Assembly (NCBI RefSeq): GCF_900115135.1
Contig: NZ_FOVK01000002.1
Span: forward strand, 318,512-382,511
Direction of reading: 5' to 3'
Source of the DNA: Proteiniclasticum ruminis
GTDB taxonomy: Bacteria > Bacillota > Clostridia > Clostridiales > Clostridiaceae
DNA: 64,000 bases
Position numbers and translations under genes: made by a program. Positions 44,458 through 52,910 of this stretch are shown piece after piece. Below the pieces are notes generated by a model. The model was given only the letters and a program-made list of their open reading frames with translations. It was not told the origin of the DNA and did not search any database. Positions within the stretch are counted from its first letter, which is position 1. Each line of letters starts with the position of its first letter.

Positions 44458-47175
44458 ATGAAACAGTTGATTCGAAAAGTTTTATTGGCGCTGGGATGCT
44501 CACTGATATTGTTGAACGTTGCCTCATCCGATTATTTAGCCTCTGGTACAGAAATAACTGCAGAAAAAGTGAATCGGATTCCCATAGAAATTATGGAACC
44601 TGATCCTGTATCGGGTATTTCATATTATAGTGTTCAGAATGATGGATTGAGCACTTCTTTCGTAAGAGACAGTTACTCAGAAGATTTTGCGGATGTAGTT
44701 AGAACAGGGATAAGAAACTTTCAAACCAGCATGAATATTTCAGCATATAAGATGACTGTGGAGGAGATGAAGGACAATTATTTCAGAGTTCTTTACAACT
44801 CAGGCGATCTATATTATGTAAAAACTGGATTCCGATACAGTGTTTCAGGTGGTTATGTCAGAGATGTTTATCCTGTTTACATTCATACAAAGGAAGAGGT
44901 TCAGAGTATGAATGCAGCTTTTTCCAGAGAAGTGGAGAAGGTAAGAGGGCTTGTGAAGCCGTGGATGAGTGATTTGGAAATTGCACTTATTGTAAATGAT
45001 TATTTGGCAACAAACATCTCCTATGCGATGGAAGCTCTACAGTCCCCAGATCATGAGTATCACGTATATACCGCCTATGGAGCCTTGGTGGAAAAATCTG
45101 CGGTCTGTCAGGGGTACAGCTTGGCGTACAATTATCTGCTCCGGGAAGTCTTCGGGGTTCCTGCTGAATACGTGGTGAGTGAATCCATGAATCATGCGTG
45201 GAATATGGTTCAGATTGATGGGGAGTACTATCATGTGGATGTGACATGGAATGATCCGGTTGCAGACCGTCTTGGATATGCAAGGCACATGTTTTTTCTG
45301 CTAAGTGATGCGGAAATATTGACCAGGCAGCATGAAGGCTGGTACTCACCAGTCAAGGCAACCAGTACGAAATACGACCACTACAGTTGGGAGTTTTTTA
45401 ATGAACCCTTTGCCCGTATTGCAGACCAGTATTATTTCATGGGCAGTGATCGGGTTCTGTACAAATATAGCGCTCAAAATGATGTGAAAACACCCATCGC
45501 AAATCTTTATGATTTAACAAGGGCTAACGGAGCATCCATGCCTCAGTTCTCTGGAGCCAGCCGATCCATCTATGCCCTAGGCGGAAGACTCTATTTTCTT
45601 ATCGAAGGCGGAATTGCATCCGTTATGCCGAATGGAACCCTCTTTAGAAAAGAAGTGAGTTTTCCAGCGGCTCATACGAAAATCTGGGGTTTTCTAAAGG
45701 AAGAAGCTTCATTTTCTTATGTGCTTTATGAAGAAGAGCAGATACGAAGAATCTCAGTTCCCGCGATCAGGAAAGTTACTGGGGTTTCAGTCCAAGAAGA
45801 CCGTATTACGTTGATGCCCAAAGAGTCGAAGAAACTAAGTGTTTCCGTATCACCATATGATGCGTCAAATAAACAGCTTACCTATATCAGTACAAATCCC
45901 CAGGTGGTGGAGGTCCGTGATGGTATGCTCTATGGAGGCTCAGTAGGCAGCGCTGAGGTTTATGCAGTCAGTAATGATGGTGATTTCTTTGATAAGGTAC
46001 AGGTAACTGTGCAGACGAAGCTGATTAAAATGGAGGTACTGAAACTTCCGGATAAAATGTCCTATACGTTGGGACAGCCACTTCAGATGGAGGGTCTCAG
46101 TGTGAGAGGTACTTTTGAAGATGGAAGCACCCGGATTTTTCAGTCCAATGAGCTGACCTATTCAGGCTTTCAAAGCAGCATTCCCAATGCAGCCCAACCG
46201 ATTCAGATCAGTAGTGGCGGTGTTTCCATCAGCATTACTGTGGAAATCAAGAATATCCCCACGGTTTCTTATAGAACTCATGTCCAGAATTATGGATGGC
46301 AAGGTTTTAAGGAGAACGGACAGATGAGTGGGACCACAGGAGAGTCCTTGAGGCTTGAAGGAATTGAAATAATGCTTCGGGGTAAAGAAAAGCTTGGGGT
46401 GAAATATACCACCCATGTTCAGAATTTGGGATGGCAGGATTACGTCGCAGATGGTGTGATGAGTGGAACCAGCGGTAAATCCCTGAGACTTGAAGCGATT
46501 AAGCTGGAGCTTACTGGAGAAAACGCAGCTTTGTATGATATTTATTATCGTGTTCATGCAGAGAATATGGGCTGGATGGGCTGGGCAAGAAATGGTGAGC
46601 CTGCTGGCACATCCGGCTGTGCATACCGTTTGGAAGGCATAGAGATCTTAGTGGTTCAAAAAGGAATGGATCCTCCATATGGGGCTTCTCCCGCATATGC
46701 GAGCAAGAAAAATGAATGGAAGGTCACCTACCAGACACATGTTCAAAATCAAGGCTGGCAGTCCAGTGTCTTTGATGGTGCCATGAGTGGTACCAGTGGT
46801 CAATCTCTTCGTTTAGAAGCCATTACCATTTCTCTTGGAGAACAGCTTCCAGAAGGTTCTATTGAGTATACAACCCATGTGCAGAACAAAGGATGGCTAG
46901 ATCCAGTGAAGGATGGGGCGCTCAGTGGTACCTCGGGTCAAGGTCTGCGGCTGGAAGCCATCAGAATCAGACTGACTGGAGAGGTTTCGGAGTCCTATGA
47001 CATCTATTACCGAGTTCATGCGCAGAACATCGGATGGATGGGATGGGCGAAGAATGGCGAGGATTCAGGAACTGCAGGGTACGCCTACCGGCTGGAAGGT
47101 ATAGAGATACAGGTGGTTCCGAAAGGTGCCCCTGCGCCTGGAAGCACTGCGGGTGCTTTTCGGGTTAGAGGATAA
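44458..47175 (+). CDS. secreted transglutaminase-like protein with Ig-like domains and two ChW triads
   Basis: 905 residues with a signal peptide (KVLLALGCSLILLNVASS). Residues about 155-285 form a transglutaminase-like (papain-fold) domain. The Cys is in SAVCQGYSLAYNYLL, the His in SMNHAWNMVQIDG and the Asp in YYHVDVTWNDP, so the triad is complete. A segment of about 150 residues of unknown type follows, then a Big_2-type Ig domain (LMPKESKKLSVSVSPYDASN), a second Ig-like domain (YTLGQPLQMEGLSVRGTFED) and six ChW repeats in two triads (about 603-898). Bacterial members of this fold act as proteases or cross-linking enzymes; which applies here is unknown. The start has AGGAG upstream. It converges on the carboxypeptidase gene. 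Confidence 0.88.
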   Translation: MKQLIRKVLLALGCSLILLNVASSDYLASGTEITAEKVNRIPIEIMEPDPVSGISYYSVQNDGLSTSFVRDSYSEDFADVVRTGIRNFQTSMNISAYKMTVEEMKDNYFRVLYNSGDLYYVKTGFRYSVSGGYVRDVYPVYIHTKEEVQSMNAAFSREVEKVRGLVKPWMSDLEIALIVNDYLATNISYAMEALQSPDHEYHVYTAYGALVEKSAVCQGYSLAYNYLLREVFGVPAEYVVSESMNHAWNMVQIDGEYYHVDVTWNDPVADRLGYARHMFFLLSDAEILTRQHEGWYSPVKATSTKYDHYSWEFFNEPFARIADQYYFMGSDRVLYKYSAQNDVKTPIANLYDLTRANGASMPQFSGASRSIYALGGRLYFLIEGGIASVMPNGTLFRKEVSFPAAHTKIWGFLKEEASFSYVLYEEEQIRRISVPAIRKVTGVSVQEDRITLMPKESKKLSVSVSPYDASNKQLTYISTNPQVVEVRDGMLYGGSVGSAEVYAVSNDGDFFDKVQVTVQTKLIKMEVLKLPDKMSYTLGQPLQMEGLSVRGTFEDGSTRIFQSNELTYSGFQSSIPNAAQPIQISSGGVSISITVEIKNIPTVSYRTHVQNYGWQGFKENGQMSGTTGESLRLEGIEIMLRGKEKLGVKYTTHVQNLGWQDYVADGVMSGTSGKSLRLEAIKLELTGENAALYDIYYRVHAENMGWMGWARNGEPAGTSGCAYRLEGIEILVVQKGMDPPYGASPAYASKKNEWKVTYQTHVQNQGWQSSVFDGAMSGTSGQSLRLEAITISLGEQLPEGSIEYTTHVQNKGWLDPVKDGALSGTSGQGLRLEAIRIRLTGEVSESYDIYYRVHAQNIGWMGWAKNGEDSGTAGYAYRLEGIEIQVVPKGAPAPGSTAGAFRVRG

Positions 47176-47200
47176 AAATATAAATATGCCACAGTATTAT

Positions 47201-47240
47201 GGAGAAGGATGCTCGTTAAAAGAGTTCCTTCTCCTTTTTT
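47201..47240 (+). terminator. intrinsic terminator of the transglutaminase-like gene
   Basis: A 9-bp stem (47201-47209 with 47226-47234) followed by six T residues. Confidence 0.85.
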
Positions 47241-47396
47241 CTATTTGAATCATGAACTAGGGTTATCGTTTCTATGGTTTTTCAGTGCTGTTCGATAGTA
47301 GGGGGTGAAATTTTCGTTTTAAAGAGACAGGTTTTTGTACTGCAGAGCTTTTACAGCGGAAAGCCAATGATAGAAGGGCAGGAAGAAGATGAGAAG

Positions 47397-47427
47397 AGAA
47401 AAAACTCCCCGTCATGACGGAGAGTTT
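47397..47427 (-). terminator. intrinsic terminator of the carboxypeptidase gene (minus strand)
   Basis: A 12-position inverted repeat (47402-47427) with one mismatch. On the minus strand it is followed by a T run (plus-strand A run at 47398-47404). Confidence 0.75.
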
Positions 47428-47463
47428 AAAGTCTGGTGGAGCAATATTTCAGTTCTACATCAA

Positions 47464-49743
47464 TCAGTACGTTGGTGCAACCGCCTGGAAAAACTCATCC
47501 ATGGTTTTGCCGCTGTTTGTGATTTTTACAGCCAGTTCCGAGCCTACGTAACGAAAATGCCAAGGCTCATATTTAATTCCAGTGATGTGTTCTTTCCCTT
47601 CGGGATATCTCAGCACAAAGCCGTAGTAGGGAGCGTTCTTCGCAAGCCAAAGTCCTTCTGGAGTTCTTCCGAAGGATTGAGAGAGGGCAGATCCTCCACC
47701 ACGCTTCCCTAGATCAAAGGCCTGACCTGTCTGATGCTCGCTGTGACCTGCTCGCATGGAGAATCTTTCCGCTTCGGCCCGGCCGTGGGACCTGACATAG
47801 CGGTTAAAGAGGTCGTGCTGATACTGGTAACTTCTGTATGCTGAGATTGTTTGCAGGTATATTCCTTCTTTGGCAGCGGCCGCTGCCATTCTGCTTAAGG
47901 CCGCATTGGCATCTGCATTGATACCGGGATTGAAGGAACTGGGCAAGCTGTGCTTTTTATTGACTAGAATCACATTTTTATATAGGGTGACGGTATGTCT
48001 CGACAGAGAAGCTTTATGGACATAACCGGTGATGCCTTGATGCTCTGTTTTTAAGAACTCGCCGTCCTCCACTCCGATGAGGTAGGTTGAACTGGGAATG
48101 TCCAGGATCTTATTTGAAATACTCTTGTCAGTATAAAGTCCTAATGCCTGAGTAGTGTAGTAGATCAGTCCGGGTTTTGCCTGATAGTTTTCTGTGAAGG
48201 GGTTTCCAATATTTCCTGTAAAAGGGGTTGTTCTTGGGAGAAGTGTCACTTCCACTGCATCAAAACTGGTATCAACACCAATGATTCCGGTGGGGTGAGT
48301 ACTGGATGCCCAGTCCAGCCATCCTGATCCAGACTGATGTAATCGATAGTATACTTCATAGTGGCTGCTGAGAAGACCTGAAAGTCTCATTTCTATGGCT
48401 TCCAGCTTTTTCCCAAGACCAATACTGCCTGATTCAGCGCTTGAATGGACATATTGTCCCCATCCAAGATCTTCTGAATAGCTTCTGTATTCCAGATGAA
48501 CAAAAGGATTTGTTGTTTGTGTGATTTGCATGGCTTCCAGCCGGAGAGATGAGTTGGTAAAGCCAGCAGTTTCTCCATTGGAGACAGGGGAAAGCCATCC
48601 GTGGTTTTGTATGTGGGCTTTATAGTTTACTTGAATCTCCTCGAGAATGATTTTAGAGGGGAGATGGGTTTCTTTTGATGGTTTTCTGTTTTTTGGAAGA
48701 ATCCTGATTTCCAATGCTTCAATCTTTAGCCCATAGCCTGTTGTTCCAGAAACTTCTGCGTTTTTTGCCCAGTCCAGCCATCCGATTTTTTCGACATGAA
48801 CTCTGTAATAGACATCATAATACTCTTTTTGAGGTCCTGTCAGCTGTAGCTTTATGGCTTCCATGGCAAGGCTTCTTCCTACAGTTCCTGCAATATTTGA
48901 ACTGTCTTTAAAGCCGGTCCATCCGATCTGTGAGATGTGTGTATCATGACTAAGCTGAAGTTCTGAAGGGATTTCATTCCATCGAATGGCTTCCAAACGG
49001 AGACCTTTTCCGGTGGTGCCAAATATGTTCGAAGAGTTTTGGCTGATCCAACCCATGTTCTGAACATGGGCTTCTCCGATGATGGTTTTATTTTGAAGGA
49101 GGATGTTCTGCATATGGTAGTTGTGCAGGGACTCATTAGAAACCAGCTGGATGTCTATGGCTTCAATTCTTGATGATAGTCCTTCTGATCCAGTTCGTTC
49201 TCCATTTTTACTATAGGGAAGCCAACCGGTTCCTTCAACATAAACCCGATAAATGAGGCTGTGCGTCTTTTTGACTTCATCATCCATATCGATCCATAAG
49301 GCCTCAATTCTCAAAGCCTGGCCTTTGGTTCCGGCAGGAGTGCCCTGGACTCTTTCGGACTGCCAGCCAATGTTCTGTACATGGACACCATATCTGATGC
49401 CGAGATCCTCAGATTCTTCGATGAGTAGACTTTCCATACGGTATCCTTTTCCTGGAAGACCTGCTACCTGGCCTGCGGAAAAAAAGGAAGAGTCTCCATG
49501 AGCTTCCATATGCACTTGGTATGAGAGGGACCAGCTTTCAGCTGCTTCCAGTCCTTGGGCTTCGTTATCGCTTTCCATGCTGTCTGAGGAAGCAGGCGGT
49601 TCTTTCACGGGCGCCTCATCTGCCAAGGCGGGGAGGGCCACTCCAAAGATGCCTAGGGAGACTGCCGCTGCAAGAAGGAGAGTTCTTAGTGTTCCTAGAA
49701 TCTGACTTTTTTCTGTGTGTTTGCGATTTATTCGTATCATCAA
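47464..49743 (-). CDS. secreted VanY-type D-alanyl-D-alanine carboxypeptidase with three ChW triads
   Basis: A 759-residue protein with a signal peptide (LRTLLLAAAVSLGIFGVALPALA). Residues about 71-510 hold nine ChW-type repeats in three triads; the first and several later units are degenerate. An SH3-like module follows (about 520-585, with EFLKTEHQGITGYVHKASLS). The C-terminal domain (about 595-750) is peptidase M15B: the zinc motif SEHQTGQAFDLG supplies His and Asp and EPWHFRYVG the second His. It should trim the terminal D-Ala of peptidoglycan stem peptides outside the cell. It is the only ChW gene here on the minus strand and converges with the transglutaminase-like gene. A symmetric AAAGTAT/ATACTTT element lies just upstream at 49768. 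Confidence 0.88.
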   Translation of the reverse strand: MMIRINRKHTEKSQILGTLRTLLLAAAVSLGIFGVALPALADEAPVKEPPASSDSMESDNEAQGLEAAESWSLSYQVHMEAHGDSSFFSAGQVAGLPGKGYRMESLLIEESEDLGIRYGVHVQNIGWQSERVQGTPAGTKGQALRIEALWIDMDDEVKKTHSLIYRVYVEGTGWLPYSKNGERTGSEGLSSRIEAIDIQLVSNESLHNYHMQNILLQNKTIIGEAHVQNMGWISQNSSNIFGTTGKGLRLEAIRWNEIPSELQLSHDTHISQIGWTGFKDSSNIAGTVGRSLAMEAIKLQLTGPQKEYYDVYYRVHVEKIGWLDWAKNAEVSGTTGYGLKIEALEIRILPKNRKPSKETHLPSKIILEEIQVNYKAHIQNHGWLSPVSNGETAGFTNSSLRLEAMQITQTTNPFVHLEYRSYSEDLGWGQYVHSSAESGSIGLGKKLEAIEMRLSGLLSSHYEVYYRLHQSGSGWLDWASSTHPTGIIGVDTSFDAVEVTLLPRTTPFTGNIGNPFTENYQAKPGLIYYTTQALGLYTDKSISNKILDIPSSTYLIGVEDGEFLKTEHQGITGYVHKASLSRHTVTLYKNVILVNKKHSLPSSFNPGINADANAALSRMAAAAAKEGIYLQTISAYRSYQYQHDLFNRYVRSHGRAEAERFSMRAGHSEHQTGQAFDLGKRGGGSALSQSFGRTPEGLWLAKNAPYYGFVLRYPEGKEHITGIKYEPWHFRYVGSELAVKITNSGKTMDEFFQAVAPTY

Positions 49744-49767
49744 GCACCTCTTTCTATTGCGTTACTA

Positions 49768-49782
49768 AAAGTATAATACTTT
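49768..49782. promoter_or_regulatory. symmetric element upstream of the carboxypeptidase gene
   Basis: AAAGTAT, one base, ATACTTT. The inverted repeat lies 25 bases before the minus-strand start and overlaps a possible -10. It could be an operator or only AT-rich symmetry. Confidence 0.2.
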
Positions 49783-51168
49783 ATATATAATTATATTTTA
49801 TAAAACGAAAATGTCTAGATACAAATCAAGTATTTATTAAAGATGTTTCTATAGGAGTAAAATTTGGTTTCGAAGTGCAATAATAATCCGAACAATAGTC
49901 GATTGACCTGGAGAATAAATGGTGAAAAGCCGATGGGTGAAAGTGGAATGAAGATCATTTTTTATTATGATTGGTTCTTCAAACATGATGAAAGATCTAT
50001 CAGATGATTATGAAAGTAAGCGTTGATACATCGGAAGATGCTTCGGAGTTTTTACTAGTGGATACCTCTATAGGTAAAAATTTTAGGATATACTTTTGAA
50101 TTTAAGTTATTGAAGTAACAAGCAGAATGCATGAGTAAGATTTATGCATAGTACCATCAGGAGTCACTGCTGAAGGGTGTAAAGATTCAATGGAATGCTC
50201 TATAAACTGCTTTTGTTCATCGAAGACTTGTATAAAGTATCAACCATCTCTACGAAGCATAAGAATGTTACTGTAATTTTCTGAAAGGAAGAGTCTTTTA
50301 GGAAGAGTTCCCTTTTCCGGTGAAGGAAATGTCTCTATTTATCATGCTACTTTTTTGCTCATCAAGATACGATTCATTGCAATCAAGCAGAAGAGAGATG
50401 ATTACTTTGGTTACAAAAGGAGCTATACAGGTTTCACTTCCTTTCATAACAGTATGGTAATATCTGGATAACTGTATAAGAAATGGATTGGAATATTAAT
50501 AAAAATTAAGAAAAAGTCAAATTAATTATAATGAATCTATTATAAAAATTAGTTTCTGCAATATTTTACATGTGCTATATCGTAAATATGCAGGAAATAC
50601 ACCAATATGGTTATACATTCATGTTTGAAATTATAGACTCCGTACACTTCGCTTTTTAAATCAAAATAAGTATGATAAGCAAGAGTTTTGGATGGATGAA
50701 GAAAAGTATAGAGGGTGGATGGGAATTAAAAAATGCAAGGAATATTGCAGAAAATGGTTTAGAGATTCTTCCTAAAAAGGGTGGAATATCTTTTTTAGAA
50801 ATAGTATACTGTTGCTAACTAAAAGTTACAATATAAGAATCATTACAAAGATTTGTCGAAAATGAAATGTGAGGAGTGAAAAAAAGTGAAGAGAAAGGGT
50901 GAAGATTTTCATAAGTAGAACACTTCAGAGTGAAGTGCAGAAACTACAGTACTCAGATCATTGAATCCACAATCTTTTACTTCAGCTGCCTTGTATGTCT
51001 CAGATCCCACTGAGTCCCTATGCAGCTTCTTTAGAAGGATGTTTCTATCCTGATCCTACTCTAAAAAGATCACATAAAAATATAAGTACATCATACAGCG
51101 CATTCTTGTCTTCTACAGCGCTTTATTTTTTGCGCTCTGTTTTATGATGTGCGGTATGCCCTCCCTGG

Positions 51169-51210
51169 TCCATGGACAAAGACCTGCGTGCAGATGTCCA
51201 TGGATTTTTT
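51169..51210 (+). terminator. terminator-like hairpin in the leader of the Mga-like gene
   Basis: A perfect 9-bp stem (51169-51177 with 51196-51204) followed by six T residues, about 95 bases upstream of the regulator start. No gene ends here, so it is either an attenuator in the regulator's own leader or ends an unannotated transcript. Confidence 0.65.
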
Positions 51211-51305
51211 AGGGAAGATCACCAAGGGGAGAAGTCGAAAGATCGAAAGATAAAGGAAGCGGCAGGCAGGTACCTGGGCCGCTGAGAAAAGAGGAGGTTA
51301 CATAA

Positions 51306-52760
51306 TTGGAATCATTTGTACCAAACAAAGAACGGAAAAAATTAATCATCATAGAAACGCTTTTCTATAAGAATCAGGCTGTGACACTGGAACAGCTGTC
51401 AGAAGCCAGTGGCGGTTCTTTACGGAGCGTGGTGGAGTATTTGAAAGAGCTGAGAGAAGAGGTGGAGAATCTTGGCGGAAGCCTTTGCACCAGTCCGAAA
51501 GGGACGCGCCTTCAGTTGCCCTCCCATGTGGGTATGGATTATTTCAGAAGAAAACTCTTTAAAAGTGCCATAGGCTTACAGATCCTGGAAACGGTGTTTT
51601 TTGAAGAGAACCTGACTATAGAAGTTCTTGTGGAGCGGTTCCTGCTCAGTAAATCCACCATAGACCGGCTCATAAGGCTTCTTAAGAAGAAACTCCTCCC
51701 TTACGGGCTGGGGCTTTCCACAGAAGATGCGGTGCGGGTCCTGGGGCCTGAAGTTCTCATCCGCAGGTTTTATACAAGGTATTTTCTCGAGGAATACTCT
51801 TCTTTGGAGTGGCCCTTTGAACTGGACCGGATGGAAGAGGTGGAGAAGCCTCTGCAAAGGTTAGGGGACTTCTTGGATTCAGACTCCCGGGTGGTGATCT
51901 CCTTCGAGAATCATGTGAAGCTGGCGGTGGCGCTGGAGCGTGAAAGAAGAGGATACAGTATAGACTGGGAGAAGATTGGAGAGCTTTGCGAGGAGTCAAA
52001 GCTTGTGGAGGACATTGTGGCCAGTGCCAAAGAGAGGCTTCTATGCACCTTTCAGGACGAGGAGAAGGTCTATGCCACCATCTTTTCCTCCTGGCGGGAG
52101 CTGGTGTTTAAAGAGTGGTTTTTCCGGGTGCAGAGAGACAGCGGCACTTTTTACAGAGCCTACGGCCAGCTGAATCAGCTCATGGAAGACATCAGTGAAG
52201 CGCTGAAGTGTCAGGTGAAAAAAGATGACTGCTTCTTTGACTATGTGCTGGAATGTCTTTATTTCCAGCAGCTGGAACCCCAAAACCCGGAGCTTTTACC
52301 AAAGATTCTCTTTTCCGAGGCGGATTACTGCATGGTGGACTATTACAAGGAAGGGATGCCGGAGATTTATCGGTTGGTGAGTCATCATTTCCGGTGTCTT
52401 TGCGAGATCATTGGTGCACGCTTCAGCGATGGGAAAGTCCGTGATTTCTTTTATCTTCTTCTGAAGTACTGTGGAGACATCATGGAAAAGCTCATCCATG
52501 TCATGAAAAGCAGCACCGTTCTGGTCTATGATCCCAGAAGAATCACCAAAGGGGTGGATCTACTCAAGTATCTTCGGGAGAAACTCATGCTGGAAGTGTG
52601 CCAGGTGGTATATTACACCGGCTGCGCTCTCACGGAGCACCAGCTGAGAAAGTACAGCTATGACTACATCATTTCTACTGAAACTATCCATGGTCCCGTA
52701 GACCCCAAAAAGGTTTTTGTCATCGGCCATGACAAAGAAGGCCTTTCTTTTGAGAGCTGA
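51306..52760 (+). CDS. Mga-like transcriptional regulator
   Basis: A 484-residue cytosolic protein from a TTG at 51306 with GAGGAGG eight bases upstream. It has the layout of Mga/AtxA-type regulators. A first winged HTH covers about residues 8-60 (NQAVTLEQLSEASGGSLRSV). A second HTH lies at about 97-130 (NLTIEVLVERFLLSKSTIDR). A long helical middle region of the PRD type follows, and the C-terminal segment resembles an EIIB domain (TVLVYDPRRITKGVDLLKYL, then DYIISTE). Such proteins activate surface-protein genes and may respond to PTS phosphorylation; conserved phospho-His positions cannot be assigned with certainty. The gene lies 150 bases upstream of, and in the same direction as, an LPXTG adhesin, its likely target. 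Confidence 0.75.
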   Translation: MESFVPNKERKKLIIIETLFYKNQAVTLEQLSEASGGSLRSVVEYLKELREEVENLGGSLCTSPKGTRLQLPSHVGMDYFRRKLFKSAIGLQILETVFFEENLTIEVLVERFLLSKSTIDRLIRLLKKKLLPYGLGLSTEDAVRVLGPEVLIRRFYTRYFLEEYSSLEWPFELDRMEEVEKPLQRLGDFLDSDSRVVISFENHVKLAVALERERRGYSIDWEKIGELCEESKLVEDIVASAKERLLCTFQDEEKVYATIFSSWRELVFKEWFFRVQRDSGTFYRAYGQLNQLMEDISEALKCQVKKDDCFFDYVLECLYFQQLEPQNPELLPKILFSEADYCMVDYYKEGMPEIYRLVSHHFRCLCEIIGARFSDGKVRDFFYLLLKYCGDIMEKLIHVMKSSTVLVYDPRRITKGVDLLKYLREKLMLEVCQVVYYTGCALTEHQLRKYSYDYIISTETIHGPVDPKKVFVIGHDKEGLSFES

Positions 52761-52910
52761 AAATAAGAAGGCCAACCAGGGACCATCCATTAAAAGGAAA
52801 AGAGAAATCCTTTAAAAAGAAAAGATTGATAAAAGAGAGCGGTTTTCAGGCGTTGCCACAAAAAAGAAGTCACAGCGCCGTAGCCTGGCTGCTGCCGAAG
52901 GAGGAAAACA

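Larger units (their letters stand above)
49744..51305. other. 1.5-kb gene-free region
   Basis: Neither strand holds a frame of 60 codons or more with a ribosome binding site. The left part is AT-rich and contains the upstream region of the minus-strand carboxypeptidase gene. The right part, from about 50950, has several short hairpins, two TACAGCGC direct repeats (around 51094 and 51114) and the terminator-like hairpin at 51169-51210. Decayed coding fragments are possible (for example around 50690-50780), but none could be assigned. Confidence 0.5.

Noticed and set aside
38720-47150. Repetitive DNA in the ChW regions as a CRISPR array or DNA-level tandem repeat
   Set aside because: The repetition is at protein level with about 120-130-base units and many synonymous differences; there is no constant short repeat with unique spacers.
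47389-47712. 107-codon plus-strand frame opposite the carboxypeptidase C terminus
   Set aside because: It overlaps the minus-strand terminator and the catalytic VanY domain on the other strand, with no signals of its own.
50690-50815. Short frames in the 49.7-51.3 kb gap
   Set aside because: Two overlapping frames of about 27-40 codons look somewhat protein-like, but neither has a ribosome binding site or a recognisable motif.
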